From Picrophilus oshimae DSM 9789 (GTDB lineage Archaea; Thermoplasmatota; Thermoplasmata; Thermoplasmatales; Thermoplasmataceae), in NCBI RefSeq assembly GCF_900176435.1, contig NZ_FWYE01000001.1:248001-312000 (forward strand): a stretch of 64,000 bases of DNA. Direction: 5' to 3'. Below, piece by piece: positions 47,479 through 57,303 of this stretch; position 1 is the stretch's first letter, and each line of letters begins with the position of its first letter. A program made the translations under genes and the position numbers. The notes beneath the pieces are model-generated. The model ran no database searches. It saw only the letters and a list, made by a program, of their open reading frames with translations, and had not been told where the DNA came from.

Positions 47479-47955
47479 TTATTCACCTATCTTTGATTTT
47501 ATTTCATTAATGTCCAGCCTCTGCTTTAAATGCTCACCGTTGAGCCTGGACTCATCAGAGAATATATCCTCATCGGCATTTATCTCAAGGCCGCCGTCTA
47601 TAAGGCCCTTTATTGCTGCCGCAATTCTTCCGCCCTTTCTGAATATTGCGCGGCCTGTGTCAACTACGGCTCCTGAGATGCCAAGTGAGATGCCCTTCTT
47701 TGCGGCCATGTAACCTGCAAGGTAATACATCTGTATATTATTACCATCAATGTTAAAGGCCTTTTTTAATGTTTTATTGGTTACAGTTACAAGCACATGG
47801 TCTCCCTCAGGAACGTAATCAACCAGCTGTATTATTAGGCCCTTTCTTGTCTGCCTTATAACAGCCCTTGTTTCCCTTGATATTACAAGCCTGTACCTTT
47901 TCCTATAGTCTGTAACGCCTTCACGCCTTCTTTTAAGAACTGGTGGAGTTTTCAT
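47479..47955 (-). CDS. rpl18: Ribosomal protein uL18
   Basis: 158 residues; binds 5S rRNA. Opens [23 protein letters not shown] and contains AGYMAAKKGISLGISGAVVDTGRA. ATG 47955 has GGGTGAT upstream and lies 23 bases inside the eL19 gene. Confidence 0.95.
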   Translation of the reverse strand: MKTPPVLKRRREGVTDYRKRYRLVISRETRAVIRQTRKGLIIQLVDYVPEGDHVLVTVTNKTLKKAFNIDGNNIQMYYLAGYMAAKKGISLGISGAVVDTGRAIFRKGGRIAAAIKGLIDGGLEINADEDIFSDESRLNGEHLKQRLDINEIKSKIGE

Positions 47956-48409
47956 TTTTATCACCCTTTAAAAGGCCTGCAGCCTGTATATGGTTTCTTA
48001 GCTGCGCCCTTGAAACAAAGCTTCCGCTCTTTATTATTCTGTAGTACCTTCTGTAAGTTTTTTTATCGATTTTATTGTTTGTTTTTAATTCCCTTAGTTC
48101 CTTTCTTAAGGCACGTATTCTTGATATCCATCTTCTCTTCCTTGGAAAGCGGGCATACTTTGTTCCACGCACAGAACCCTCGCCGCGCCTTCTACCCTTT
48201 GCCAGCTGTTCTATCCTTTTCTTTAATCTATAATTTGAATTGCCCTTTTTCTGCTTTTTCTGTATAATATGAAGATCAATAAGCTTTCTAACATCCTCGC
48301 GTGATGTTGCATCAAGGACCTGATCAATGCTGTTTGTATCTATCCAGACCCTTGACACACCGACCTTCATCTCATCAGCTGCTATCTGCTTTACGCTCTG
48401 AACTTTCAT
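47933..48409 (-). CDS. rpl19e: Ribosomal protein eL19
   Basis: 158 residues; [27 protein letters not shown] and [23 protein letters not shown] are eL19 hallmarks. GGGTGG precedes the ATG, which overlaps the eL32 stop by four bases. Confidence 0.95.
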   Translation of the reverse strand: MKVQSVKQIAADEMKVGVSRVWIDTNSIDQVLDATSREDVRKLIDLHIIQKKQKKGNSNYRLKKRIEQLAKGRRRGEGSVRGTKYARFPRKRRWISRIRALRKELRELKTNNKIDKKTYRRYYRIIKSGSFVSRAQLRNHIQAAGLLKGDKNENSTSS

Positions 48410-48810
48410 TTTACCACCCTGTTAAAAACGTGTATGCCAAGGTTATCTGCCTCTTCCTCTATTTCCTTTCTCTTCCTCATGCCAACGCTTGAGGCTATCC
48501 TTGCACCCTCCCTATCAGGATTTATGCTTTTTAAATCGTTTACATTGTAAACAAGTTTCTCTGCAAAACCTGATGGGTGCAGTCCACGAACTGCAGCCGG
48601 TGAACGGTAACCTGCGTCAACAACCGGTGGCCTGTATCCAAGGTGCTCCCTTAGCTTTGAGTGCTTTCCCCTTGGCTTCCTCCATGATTCATTAAATTTT
48701 TTGTATCTAAACCACTCCTGCCTTCTGAATTCAACGCGCTTCCTTGACATTCTGTTTTTTATCTTTAGCAATCTCTTCTCATCCTTTGAAAGTAAAGGTT
48801 TTTCACTCAT
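48406..48810 (-). CDS. rpl32e: Ribosomal protein eL32
   Basis: 134 residues; [32 protein letters not shown] is the eL32 core, with [12 protein letters not shown] later. Its start lies 8 bases inside uL6. Confidence 0.95.
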   Translation of the reverse strand: MSEKPLLSKDEKRLLKIKNRMSRKRVEFRRQEWFRYKKFNESWRKPRGKHSKLREHLGYRPPVVDAGYRSPAAVRGLHPSGFAEKLVYNVNDLKSINPDREGARIASSVGMRKRKEIEEEADNLGIHVFNRVVK

Positions 48811-49345
48811 TTACCTCACCCTTTAGCAGGAAGATTCCGTCCTGGAATACCCTGGCATCAAAATGCCTTATGTATGTTGCACGCTCTATGTTTGCCGCGG
48901 TCTCGCCTATCTTTCTTTTGTCTATACCATTTATTGTAATCCTGTCTCCTTTTACAGAGACCTTGCAGCCATCCACGATCTTTGCCGATCTTGGCGATTT
49001 CTCCCCAAGGAAGTTTTCAACTATTAATTTATCGCCGCGCACTGAAACCCTCATCGGGAAATGTGTAAAATCAATTTTCATATGATACTCAAAGCCCTTT
49101 GTTACACCCTCTATTAGAAGCTTTGTTTCAGAATACCATGTGCCAACTATGCCCTTTGTATATTTATTATTCTTGCTTGTTGCTATCTTTACGCTTGAAC
49201 CTTCTATATATGCCTTTACGTAATTGTCTCTAAATATCCTTGAGGCTTCACCAAGCTTTCCCTTAATTTTTAATTCGTTATTTTCCATTGTTGCCTGAAC
49301 ATCATCAGGCAGCTTTATCTCAGCCTGTTCAGTCCACTTTATCAT
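48803..49345 (-). CDS. rpl6: Ribosomal protein uL6
   Basis: 180 residues with two uL6 domains: [22 protein letters not shown] and the second-domain [26 protein letters not shown] precedes the ATG. Confidence 0.95.
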   Translation of the reverse strand: MIKWTEQAEIKLPDDVQATMENNELKIKGKLGEASRIFRDNYVKAYIEGSSVKIATSKNNKYTKGIVGTWYSETKLLIEGVTKGFEYHMKIDFTHFPMRVSVRGDKLIVENFLGEKSPRSAKIVDGCKVSVKGDRITINGIDKRKIGETAANIERATYIRHFDARVFQDGIFLLKGEVNE

Positions 49346-49354
49346 GATAACACC

Positions 49355-49744
49355 TCAGTAAACATATGCAAGAAGCTTACCGCCTATGCCAAGCTTTCTT
49401 GCCTCTATATGGCTCATAATGCCCTTCGTCGTTGTAAGTATTATTATTCCAAAGTCCTGTGCAGGCAGATACCTTGATTCATACCTTTCTATGTTTGAGT
49501 TCTTTACCGATAATCTTGGTTTTATAACACCGCAGTTGTTTATCGTGTCGCTTAATTCAACACGGAATTTGCCGCCGCGTTCCTCCTCTATGACCTCAAA
49601 GCTTTTTATGTAGTTGTAATCCTGCATAACCTTTAGTATCCTGCCTATCATGACTGACGCAGGGCCAATTATTACCTCGCTTTTTCCTATTCTTGAAGCA
49701 TTCTTTATTGTGTTTATAACATCATTTAACGGGTCATGATTCAT
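49355..49744 (-). CDS. rps8: Ribosomal protein uS8
   Basis: 129 residues; DPLNDVINTIKNASRIGKSEV start and FGIIILTTTKGIMSHIEARKLGIGGKLLAYVY end, the rRNA-binding core of uS8. GAGGTGATT precedes the ATG. Confidence 0.95.
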   Translation of the reverse strand: MNHDPLNDVINTIKNASRIGKSEVIIGPASVMIGRILKVMQDYNYIKSFEVIEEERGGKFRVELSDTINNCGVIKPRLSVKNSNIERYESRYLPAQDFGIIILTTTKGIMSHIEARKLGIGGKLLAYVY

Positions 49745-49753
49745 GCAATCACC

Positions 49754-49912
49754 TCAGCTGTACTTTCTGAAACCTATCTGATTTGCGGTTTCTCTAAAGC
49801 ACTGCCTGCACATCCTTATACCATATCTCCTTACAAGACCCCTCTTTCTGCCACACCTGACACAGCCTTCCTTGTGGCCAAAATTCTTTCTTGGTTCCAA
49901 TTTTATCTGCAT
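49754..49912 (-). CDS. rps14: Ribosomal protein uS14 (zinc type)
   Basis: 52 residues, below common length cut-offs. Translation opens [16 protein letters not shown] and has C17-x2-C20 and C35-x2-C38 (CVRCG and CRQCF), a zinc ribbon; it ends QIGFRKYS. It fits exactly between uL5 (one-base gap) and uS8. Confidence 0.94.
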
Positions 49913-49913
49913 T

Positions 49914-50444
49914 TTAATCACCTATTATCTTAACATTGAAGTTTTCCTGCAAATACTTTATTGTTTCTTCCTTGGATATCCTCATCTTTTTCGGTATGTG
50001 CATTTTTTTTATCCTTCTCTTTTCTATGCGGTATCCACCACGCCTTCTAAAGACTATTGCTATATCCATACCGAATATACCAATATCAGGGTCATATTTC
50101 ATGCCCTTAAAGTCCGTGTAATCAGATATGCCAAAATAGGCATTGCCATTCTTATCGAATGAGTAAACCGGTATCTTGTAATCCTTTGCATAGAATGCCT
50201 CCTTAAGAAATGACAGGGCATCATCCTTTCTCAATGTCACCTTTACGCCAATGTTAAGCCCCTTTCTTATATTAAAGTCCCTTACGGTTCTCTTTGCTGA
50301 TGTAAACGTTGGTTTGTGGTGTGTAAGCAGTTCAAGCACCTTTGCTGCCCTGTTTAGTCTCTCTCCAGCGGCACCAACACCAATGTTTACTACCACCTTG
50401 TCTATAAATATTTCTCTCATTGAGTTTTCAGTTGTTTCCATCAT
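49914..50444 (-). CDS. rpl5: Ribosomal protein uL5
   Basis: 176 residues; [32 protein letters not shown] is the uL5 start, and it contacts 5S rRNA. Tandem ATGs at 50444/50441 follow GGAGGCGAT; the first overlaps the eS4 stop by four bases. Confidence 0.95.
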
Positions 50445-51145
50445 TCTGCTATCGCCTCCGGCATTGAGAATGTGTACTTGGGACTGGCCATTACAAACAC
50501 ATAGGAGCTTACTGTTGAAAAGCCCTCGTTCATATGAACCATGTTTTCACCGGAAGAGCTTTTTATCTCTATTGATTTTATCGTTGCTATCTCACCAACG
50601 TGTGAGCCGCCAGTTATGAAAACACGGTTTCCTGGTGCAAATTTAAGAACGTCAACTATCTCCTTTTTTGGTATTTTTACAAGAACGGAATCGCCGTTTT
50701 TAATATCCTTTCTATCGGTTACCATTGTCGAGCCATCGTGGAACGATATTTGTATCCTTCCGCCCTTTACATAGGTCTTGCCCTTCACGCGGAGCAGCTT
50801 TAGGCCCTTCGTTTCGCCAGGCTTTGGCAGTATAACGAGCTTGCCCTTCCTGTCATATGATACTAAATAATCGTTGCCTGATACTGTTAATGTATCCATA
50901 AAGCCTATACCACGCCTTCTCTCCTTAACGACCTTACCATCCACCATTACAAGTGAATTTGCCATTATCCTTGTTATTTCACGCTCCTTGTCACCAAGCT
51001 TAAGATAGTCCCTTAACGCTATTAATAATGGGATTGAGCTGTCCTTTTTATGTGAGCCTGGTAGGCTGTTAACTGCCCAGAACCTGCTCTTCCTTGCTAT
51101 TTTAAGCTTCCTGGGAGCCATCATTATTTTTGTCTTCGTTATCAT
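50441..51145 (-). CDS. rps4e: Ribosomal protein eS4
   Basis: 234 residues with S4-like RNA-binding (IMANSLVMVDGKVVKERRRGIGFMDTL), central and KOW parts (GNRVFITGGSHVGEIATIKSIE). The ATG at 51145 is preceded by a strong GAGGAGG six bases away, which is itself codons of the acidic uL24 tail, so the genes overlap by 44 bases; the inner ATGs at 51124/51121 lack a site. Confidence 0.94.
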   Translation of the reverse strand: MITKTKIMMAPRKLKIARKSRFWAVNSLPGSHKKDSSIPLLIALRDYLKLGDKEREITRIMANSLVMVDGKVVKERRRGIGFMDTLTVSGNDYLVSYDRKGKLVILPKPGETKGLKLLRVKGKTYVKGGRIQISFHDGSTMVTDRKDIKNGDSVLVKIPKKEIVDVLKFAPGNRVFITGGSHVGEIATIKSIEIKSSSGENMVHMNEGFSTVSSYVFVMASPKYTFSMPEAIAE

Positions 51146-51566
51146 TTAAATCCTCCTCTTTAATTTCATTGGCTTCCTCTTTATCAGCCCCGGTAACATT
51201 CTCATCACTTTCCTTTGTATCATTTGAGGTTTCCTCAGGAACCTCTGGCGGTGGTAAATTCTTTCTTGCGGCTATTTCCCTTAATCTTTCATAGCGATCA
51301 TTTCTTGAAAGATCAAGCTTTGTTATTGATATATTGCTGTGATCTATGAAGAATGGAACCTGCTTTCCATCGGCCTTGGATATTGTAACGCCTTCTATTG
51401 AAACTTTCATGGTTTTATGATCAACATCCACTACCTTGCCGCCCTCACCTTTTCTTGATCCTGAGATAATTTTTACTATATCCCCCTTTGCCACGGGGAA
51501 TCTTCTTATACCGTATTTTTTCCTTAAATCCTTTGACAGTGAAACATTCACCTTGTTATTTATCAT
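51102..51566 (-). CDS. rpl24: Ribosomal protein uL24 with acidic C-terminal tail
   Basis: 154 residues. The KOW domain is VAKGDIVKIISGSRKGEGGKVVDVD, followed by an archaeal extension. From about residue 108 an extra 45-residue tail, rich in Glu, Asp and Asn (EETSNDTKESDENV and on), is unusual for this basic family. GAGGTGTTATT precedes the ATG. Confidence 0.94.
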   Translation of the reverse strand: MINNKVNVSLSKDLRKKYGIRRFPVAKGDIVKIISGSRKGEGGKVVDVDHKTMKVSIEGVTISKADGKQVPFFIDHSNISITKLDLSRNDRYERLREIAARKNLPPPEVPEETSNDTKESDENVTGADKEEANEIKEEDLNDNEDKNNDGSQEA

Positions 51567-51575
51567 AATAACACC

Positions 51576-51974
51576 TCACACAATGGTTGAGGATATTGCA
51601 GCAATCCTCGGCCAGCGCTCTGCGGCCTCTCTTGCAACAGGGCCCTTTATCTCAGAGCCACGAACCTCGCCATCAGGGGTGACGAGCACTGCAGCGTTGT
51701 CCTCGAATTCTATCATTGTGCCATCGGCGCGTCTGTATGGTCTTCTCTGCCTTACAACAACTGCGTAAACGACCTTGCTTCTCATCTCAGGTGTGCCCTT
51801 TTTTACACTGGCTATGAACATGTCGCCAACGCCTGCGGCCGGTATTCTCTTTGCAACTGTGTGCAGTGCCTTTACATCGATTAGGCTTATCATCTTTGCA
51901 CCTGTGTTATCCACACATGGTATTAATGCACCAAGTGGTAATCCTCTTGTTTCCCTTCCAGAGATGCCTTTCAT
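51576..51974 (-). CDS. rpl14: Ribosomal protein uL14
   Basis: 132 residues; LGALIPCVDNTGAKMISLIDVKA and YAVVVRQRRPYRRADGTMIEFEDNAAVLV are uL14 signatures. Abuts the uS17 stop; GAAGGTGA precedes the ATG. Confidence 0.95.
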   Translation of the reverse strand: MKGISGRETRGLPLGALIPCVDNTGAKMISLIDVKALHTVAKRIPAAGVGDMFIASVKKGTPEMRSKVVYAVVVRQRRPYRRADGTMIEFEDNAAVLVTPDGEVRGSEIKGPVAREAAERWPRIAAISSTIV

Positions 51975-52295
51975 CTAGTTCACCTTCTCAACAACAACGA
52001 ATGATATGGTTTTTGCAAGCTTTCTGCATTCCGCTATTTTTACCCTGTCCCCTGGTCTTACATCTATGCAACCAGGCAGATGTGCATGAAACTTTGATAT
52101 CTTTGTTTCATACCTTTCATACTTTTTTATTAGTCTTCTTGATTCCCTTTTAAGAACGATACTACCGTTCATCTTTGTTGATACAACAGTCCCTACTATT
52201 ATCTGACCATGGATCCTTAGATTACCATGGAACGGGCACTTCGGATCATTGCATGTTCTTTCAGGTTTTTTAACATCAATTCCTATGTTTTCCAT
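51975..52295 (-). CDS. rps17: Ribosomal protein uS17
   Basis: 106 residues from ATG 52295 (GGGTGA upstream; an in-frame GTG at 52304 is not needed). TCNDPKCPFHGNLRIHGQIIVGTV and CIDVRPGDRVKIAECRKLAKTISFVVVE are archaeal uS17 motifs. Starts 20 bases inside the Rpp29 gene. Confidence 0.95.
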   Translation of the reverse strand: MENIGIDVKKPERTCNDPKCPFHGNLRIHGQIIVGTVVSTKMNGSIVLKRESRRLIKKYERYETKISKFHAHLPGCIDVRPGDRVKIAECRKLAKTISFVVVEKVN

Positions 52296-52581
52296 TATAT
52301 TCACCCTTTAATCTTTTTATTATTCTTCTAAGCTCCTTAACGCGATCTTCCGGCCTTATAGAAATTACATCGCCATTTATGTCAAAGCAGGTGCCGTCGA
52401 GATTTATGCGGAAGACACTGCCCTTCTTTGGTATTACTTTCCTACCATTTTTGGTCATTATTACAAACACGTTCTTTGTTTCATCGACCACGTAACCATG
52501 AACCTTCAGGTTCAGCGGGTTTGTGGACCGAATCACACTGATATCTCGCATCATATACTCGGCGGCGTATTCTTCATACAT
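52276..52581 (-). CDS. rnp1: RNase P protein component 1 (Rpp29/Pop4)
   Basis: 101 residues with the Sm-like Rpp29 barrel: NLKVHGYVVDETKNVFVIMTKNG and VIPKKGSVFRINL, ending with a basic helix. It supports 5' maturation of tRNAs. The position between aIF1 and uS17 is the standard archaeal one. Confidence 0.92.
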   Translation of the reverse strand: MYEEYAAEYMMRDISVIRSTNPLNLKVHGYVVDETKNVFVIMTKNGRKVIPKKGSVFRINLDGTCFDINGDVISIRPEDRVKELRRIIKRLKGEYNGKHRN

Positions 52582-52881
52582 TTAAACCATCTGGACCTTG
52601 AAACCCATGGATTCAAGCTGCGCCCTGGCGGTTTCCCTGTGATCTCCCTGAAGCTCTATTATCTTTCCGTCCTTAACAGTGCCGCCCGACGCAACCTTCT
52701 TTTTTAAAGATTTTGCTATCTCGTTTATATCCTCTACCTTTGGGTCGATACCCTCTATTAAGGTCACGACCTTACCGTATCTTCTTTTATCAACGCTTAT
52801 CTTAACAACCTCATTATTTCTGTCGAAACCTTCCCATGGCTGTAATTCCTTTGGTATGCCGGTAAAGTTCTTATCCTTCAT
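52582..52881 (-). CDS. Translation initiation factor aIF1 (SUI1)
   Basis: 99 residues; VVKISVDKRRYGKVVTLIEGID and ASGGTVKDGKIIELQGDHRE are the SUI1 core that binds the 30S P site and controls start selection. GGAGG lies upstream; the start overlaps uL29 by four bases. Confidence 0.95.
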   Translation of the reverse strand: MKDKNFTGIPKELQPWEGFDRNNEVVKISVDKRRYGKVVTLIEGIDPKVEDINEIAKSLKKKVASGGTVKDGKIIELQGDHRETARAQLESMGFKVQMV

Positions 52882-53075
52882 CTTTTCTTTTCCTCCATAA
52901 CAGTTAATACCCTGGCAATCTGCCTTCTTATTGACCTCATCTTACCAGGACTTGATGGAGCACCACCCATTGCAACGGATGACCTTTCCCTTAAAAGGGA
53001 TTCCTTAAGTGATGAAAGCTTTTCATTAAGTTCTTCATCACTCATTTCCCTCAGCGCCTTTGCTCTCAGCTCCAT
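52878..53075 (-). CDS. rpl29: Ribosomal protein uL29
   Basis: 65 residues from ATG 53075, preceded by [37 protein letters not shown] and [13 protein letters not shown] are typical. It begins 38 bases inside the uS3 gene. Confidence 0.94.
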   Translation of the reverse strand: MELRAKALREMSDEELNEKLSSLKESLLRERSSVAMGGAPSSPGKMRSIRRQIARVLTVMEEKKR

Positions 53076-53691
53076 TGTTTTCCACCTCCTTCTCAATCTT
53101 TACAGGTTTTATCTCTATATCATCAGGTAATCTGTAATTGCTTTTAAGTATTCTAACGGAAACACCTATGATTCCAGTCTTCAGCTTTGCCTCTGAGAAG
53201 CCGTATTCCACACCTGATCTTGCAGGTTCACCCGAGTATTTTATCTTTCCAAACATGAATTTCTGTGCCCTTGCCCTTTCACCTGAGATCTTTCCACCTA
53301 TTCTTATTAGAACTCCAGGAGCATTAAGATCAATCATCTTTCTTAATGATGTATTTCCTGCCTTTCTGTAATTCCAGCCCTTTTCAAGTGATAGTGCTAT
53401 CTTTTTTGATGCTATCTGTGGATTTAAATCAGGTGTGTTTACCTCCTTTACCTCTATCTGGGGCGATTCTATGGCGAATCTCTTTTCCAGGGTCTCAGTC
53501 ATTTCCTTTATCTTTGTTCCGTGTCTCCCAATGACGAGTCCGGGTCTGTTTACATACAATGCTATGTTTGTTCCATATGGTGTTCTCTTCATCTCCATGC
53601 CACCGAAGCCTGCATTGTCATTTTCCTTTCTGAGATATTCTGAGACGAGGAGCCTTTTTATATTATCATTTACGAATCTCTTCTCCTTCAT
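53038..53691 (-). CDS. rps3: Ribosomal protein uS3
   Basis: 217 residues; KH domain with [22 protein letters not shown] and C-terminal [22 protein letters not shown]. It ends in a Glu/Gly/Asn-rich tail ([13 protein letters not shown]). Start overlaps uL22 by four bases. Confidence 0.95.
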   Translation of the reverse strand: MKEKRFVNDNIKRLLVSEYLRKENDNAGFGGMEMKRTPYGTNIALYVNRPGLVIGRHGTKIKEMTETLEKRFAIESPQIEVKEVNTPDLNPQIASKKIALSLEKGWNYRKAGNTSLRKMIDLNAPGVLIRIGGKISGERARAQKFMFGKIKYSGEPARSGVEYGFSEAKLKTGIIGVSVRILKSNYRLPDDIEIKPVKIEKEVENNGAESKGAEGNE

Positions 53692-54137
53692 TCCTCACCA
53701 CTTTCCCTTACAACGACTTCAAGATTGACAAGATCCTTGAAGAAGGCCCCGGCCCTGCCATATGCCTTTGGTGTGTACTTTTTTATCATCCTACCCTTTG
53801 ATACTGCTATGTGAACGATTTCCAGTGAATCCGAGAGTCCTTTGAACTCGGCGTTGGCTGAAACGTCTTCAAGCAGCTTTTTGAATGCCCTTGCAGCCTT
53901 AACTGGATATCTTCCAGGGCCAATGCCCTTCCTGTGTGATACCGAATCCATGTATCTAAAGTATGGAACCGGAACCTTTTTTTCTATTACATTGTCAAGG
54001 ACGTTCTTTGCACTGTCAAGATCCATTCCCTTAAGGAAATGGGCAACATTAACGGCATCCTTTAATGATATGTCGATCTCGCGTATCCTGGCCCTTGCAC
54101 TTCTCTCTGGAAACTCCTTAATACTGTATCCTTTCAT
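53688..54137 (-). CDS. rpl22: Ribosomal protein uL22
   Basis: 149 residues from ATG 54137 (GTGAT upstream). [21 protein letters not shown] and [28 protein letters not shown] are archaeal uL22 motifs. The last residues are acidic (SGEE). Confidence 0.95.
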   Translation of the reverse strand: MKGYSIKEFPERSARARIREIDISLKDAVNVAHFLKGMDLDSAKNVLDNVIEKKVPVPYFRYMDSVSHRKGIGPGRYPVKAARAFKKLLEDVSANAEFKGLSDSLEIVHIAVSKGRMIKKYTPKAYGRAGAFFKDLVNLEVVVRESGEE

Positions 54138-54142
54138 ATCAA

Positions 54143-54598
54143 TCACTTCAGCGGTAAGAACTTTGATGACCTGGTAGCTCCAACTCCTGGACCCGAGTGT
54201 TTAACCTCCTTTCTGGTCAAGGCAAACTCACCAAGATAATGGCCTATCATCTCTGGCTTTATTTCAAATTTTATATAAGAGTTACCATTATATAATTCTA
54301 TCGTCTTTCCAACGAACTGCGGCAGAACAATGAGATCACGCACATGTGTCTTTATGTTTTCCTTATCACCCAGCAGCTTTTCGTATAATTTTTCCTGTTC
54401 ATGGTTCATCTGCCTTGAGTAAGAGCGCCTTGCCCTTGCTGGAAGCAAAGGCAAAAGCTCATTCAATTCCATGTTCTGGAGCTCCTCAAGGGAGTGGCCC
54501 CTGTAAGAGAACTCCTTCGCACGACCCGTTATGGCCTTCTGGGCCTTTCGGGCCTTTCTTTTTATTGATTTTACTGACACCTGTCTTTTAGCGACCAT
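54143..54598 (-). CDS. rps19: Ribosomal protein uS19
   Basis: 151 residues; archaeal/eukaryotic-type N-terminus [30 protein letters not shown] then [30 protein letters not shown]. The start overlaps uL2 by 11 bases. Confidence 0.95.
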   Translation of the reverse strand: MVAKRQVSVKSIKRKARKAQKAITGRAKEFSYRGHSLEELQNMELNELLPLLPARARRSYSRQMNHEQEKLYEKLLGDKENIKTHVRDLIVLPQFVGKTIELYNGNSYIKFEIKPEMIGHYLGEFALTRKEVKHSGPGVGATRSSKFLPLK

Positions 54599-55289
54599 AC
54601 TTCTTCCTCCTCTTTGGTGACAATCTACCTACCTTTCTTCCAGGAGGTGTGCCACGCCCAACAGTGCTCGGCCTTCCAACATGCTGATGGTTTCCACCAC
54701 CGTGTGGATGGTTCACGGCATTCATGGCAACACCTCTTACTGTATATGGCCTCTTGGCCTTGCTCTGCAGGTACTTTATATGTGTTCCGGCCTTTAGTAT
54801 TGGTATATCCCTGGCCCCAGAGCCGGCTATAAAGCCCACGGTGGCCCTGCACCTTGGATGAAATTCCTTGTTTACACCGGATGGCAGTTTCAATGAAACG
54901 TATGCGCCATGGCTTATCACAAGAGCTGCCGTTCCTGCAGCCCTGCAAAACTTTCCACCATCACCGGGTATGCTCTCTATATTGTAAACGTATGATCCAT
55001 CAGGTATATTTGCAAGATATGTTACATCCCCAATTGCCGGTGAATCAATATCGCCAACGTGTATCTCCTGATTAACATATGCACCGTTGAATGCTATCAT
55101 GTAATTCTTCTCGTTTTTTTCGTTTCTAATTAAAAGAACCGGTGTGTTTCTACCCGGTGCCTGGATAATATCCTCTATTTTATATGTTCCATCCCTTGGA
55201 TACTTTATATCGCCAAGGTGCCTGTGGCTGGGGCTTCTGTAAACAAGACTCCCGTGGCCACGCCTCTGTGCAACTATATGTTTTCCCAT
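54588..55289 (-). CDS. rpl2: Ribosomal protein uL2
   Basis: 233 residues; [26 protein letters not shown] with the peptidyl-transferase histidine is conserved. AAGGTGAT precedes the ATG. Confidence 0.96.
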   Translation of the reverse strand: MGKHIVAQRRGHGSLVYRSPSHRHLGDIKYPRDGTYKIEDIIQAPGRNTPVLLIRNEKNEKNYMIAFNGAYVNQEIHVGDIDSPAIGDVTYLANIPDGSYVYNIESIPGDGGKFCRAAGTAALVISHGAYVSLKLPSGVNKEFHPRCRATVGFIAGSGARDIPILKAGTHIKYLQSKAKRPYTVRGVAMNAVNHPHGGGNHQHVGRPSTVGRGTPPGRKVGRLSPKRRKKYGR

Positions 55290-55298
55290 AAGATCACC

Positions 55299-55547
55299 TT
55301 AGAATATGCCCATTCTTCCGCCAACCTCCTCGGCGGAGAAGTCCTTGGCCAGTGTTACTATGGCCTTTTTACCATTTTTGGCTATCATCATATTAACTTT
55401 TGTTACCTTAACGTTAAACCTTGCTTCTACCTCATTTTTTATTGCTTCCTTTGTTGCCTTTCTGTTAACCAGGAACGTTATTTTATTCTCCTTTTCCATC
55501 ATTAAAGTGGTTTTTTCAGTTACTATTGGACTTATTATATAATCCAT
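55299..55547 (-). CDS. rpl23: Ribosomal protein uL23
   Basis: 82 residues; PIVTEKTTLMMEKENKITFLVNRKATKEAIKNEVE; exit-tunnel protein and docking site for SRP and SecY. GGAGGTG lies upstream, and the ATG overlaps the uL4 stop (TAATG). Confidence 0.95.
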   Translation of the reverse strand: MDYIISPIVTEKTTLMMEKENKITFLVNRKATKEAIKNEVEARFNVKVTKVNMMIAKNGKKAIVTLAKDFSAEEVGGRMGIF

Positions 55548-56311
55548 TACTGCACCTCCTTAAGAGAAGATATTGCCGATTCAGTGAATATTGTTAATCT
55601 TCCACCTGTTCCTCCAGGGGCAAGCTTTCTTATGCTCAGGCTGCTTGGCGTTGCTATATCAACACCGGGCAGTGATGAAAATGCCTTTAAATTATCGTAT
55701 GATGTGCCAACAATCAGCAGGCTCTTTGGCTGCTTGTATGTTCTGTTTCTCATCTTTCCACGCCCTGGCCTTATCTTTTTGTTCTCCTTTGATCTTAGTA
55801 TATCATCGTAAAGACCAAGCTTCTTGAAAAATTCAACAGCATCCCTGGTCTTTTTTATCTTTTCAAGATCGTTTGTGACAATAACAGGAAATGTGAGATT
55901 TGAGTCTTCATCTATCCTGTGTCCCCTTTTTATAATATGCTCCCTTGATGCAGTTAAAGCAATGGCGGTGAACCTTGCAAGCTTGCGCTCCCTCTTGTTT
56001 ATCTTTTTATATAACACCTTATCGCTTCTCGGTGCATGCGCGCTCTTACCACCAACAACGCTGCCCAGAAGTACCGCCCTGGAGCCACCAGCCAGTCTTG
56101 GTATCCTTGATATTCCGTGGTTTGGTCCCAGGTTCTGGCCGACGCGTCTCATACCGGCATCAGGACTTGCCCCATAGGGCTGTCTGTATGATAAAGTGAT
56201 TGCCCTAAAGGCCTCCCTTAAAATGTCCTCTCTAGGCCTTATCTCGAAGATTTTTGGAAGTTCCATCTCACCCTTAATTTCTCCATTTAAATCGTATATA
56301 TTTGCCTTCAT
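55547..56311 (-). CDS. rpl4: Ribosomal protein uL4
   Basis: 254 residues from ATG 56311 (GGGTGATT upstream). SYRQPYGASPDAGMRRVGQNLGPNHG and PRLAGGSRAVLLGSVVGGKSAHAPRS form the tunnel loop. The C-terminus has APGGTGGRLTIFTE. Confidence 0.95.
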   Translation of the reverse strand: MKANIYDLNGEIKGEMELPKIFEIRPREDILREAFRAITLSYRQPYGASPDAGMRRVGQNLGPNHGISRIPRLAGGSRAVLLGSVVGGKSAHAPRSDKVLYKKINKRERKLARFTAIALTASREHIIKRGHRIDEDSNLTFPVIVTNDLEKIKKTRDAVEFFKKLGLYDDILRSKENKKIRPGRGKMRNRTYKQPKSLLIVGTSYDNLKAFSSLPGVDIATPSSLSIRKLAPGGTGGRLTIFTESAISSLKEVQ

Positions 56312-56313
56312 GA

Positions 56314-57303
56314 TCAATCACCCTGCTTTGATTCCCTTGATGCGTATGTTACCTCAATGCTCTCCACTGCTGGCCTTGTCTGCCTGGCAGGATCTCTCAT
56401 CTTTATTAATCTCTTTGCAGGTCCGGGAACAGAGCCAAATAAAAGAACGTAATCGTTTCTGACAATACCGTAGTTCAGGAAGCCGCCTTTTACATTAATA
56501 TCATCAACATGATCCTTTGTGTCGAACTTTATTATTCTTATATTATGTATTGTCCTCTGGTGAAATCCAACCTGACCAGCCTGTGGTACCGTGTTTCTGA
56601 CCCAGTCCGGATGCCATGGACCAAGTGTTCCTATCATACGCCTGTGCTTTCTGTTCTTCCTTGGAAGTAATTTAACCCCAAACCTTTTTACAACGCCCTG
56701 GAATCCCTTACCCTTTGTTACGGCTATTACATCCACAAAATTGCCGGGCTTTGAGAAATCGCTGAAGCTTATGTTTGAACCAAGCCTTTCCTTTGCATAT
56801 TTTATTCTGTTTTCTATGGTTGAACCACCTATCCTTATCTCAAAGATCTCGGGCGTTTTTGATGGAACACCAGAAACAAGCTGCGGATTTGTGTGAACCA
56901 TTAAACGGACGTCATCAACGTCCTTAACCTCGATGCCCTTCTTATGCCTGTTTATCTTGTTTATTCTCCTTAATACATCCTTATCAATGTTTTCTGCCCA
57001 TTCCTCGGATATTACCTCAAGACCATTATCGCCCCTTGCGTAATACCTTATTGACATCACGGTAAGAGGCGGCACCTCAACAACAGTAACCGGAGCCATT
57101 ATAACCTGACCCGCGGTCACACTATTCTTGCGGTAATCAACCATCTGTATATGGGTCATACCAACCTTGTAACCAGCGAATGCCTGAACCTTCGTCTGGC
57201 CCTCTATCTCAGGCCATGAACGAATGTCCCCCTGAATTCTTTTAGCGCGTACCCTGGGGTAGTACGCCATAGATCCCCTACGGGAATGATGCGGAGTTGC
57301 CAT
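56314..57303 (-). CDS. rpl3: Ribosomal protein uL3
   Basis: 329 residues from ATG 57303, giving the conserved start MATPHHSRRGSMAYYPRVRA; GGGTGAT lies upstream. The frame stays open 21 codons further (to 57366) with unconserved sequence that also forms a hairpin, so it is treated as leader. Typical motifs: AGYKVGMTHI, GKGFQGVVKRFGV, RKHRRMIGTLGPWHPD. First gene of the operon. Confidence 0.95.
   Translation of the reverse strand: MATPHHSRRGSMAYYPRVRAKRIQGDIRSWPEIEGQTKVQAFAGYKVGMTHIQMVDYRKNSVTAGQVIMAPVTVVEVPPLTVMSIRYYARGDNGLEVISEEWAENIDKDVLRRINKINRHKKGIEVKDVDDVRLMVHTNPQLVSGVPSKTPEIFEIRIGGSTIENRIKYAKERLGSNISFSDFSKPGNFVDVIAVTKGKGFQGVVKRFGVKLLPRKNRKHRRMIGTLGPWHPDWVRNTVPQAGQVGFHQRTIHNIRIIKFDTKDHVDDINVKGGFLNYGIVRNDYVLLFGSVPGPAKRLIKMRDPARQTRPAVESIEVTYASRESKQGD

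Noticed and set aside
54625-54948. 107-codon frame within uL2 on the same strand
   Set aside because: Trp/Cys/Arg-rich frame-shift shadow of a conserved ribosomal protein.
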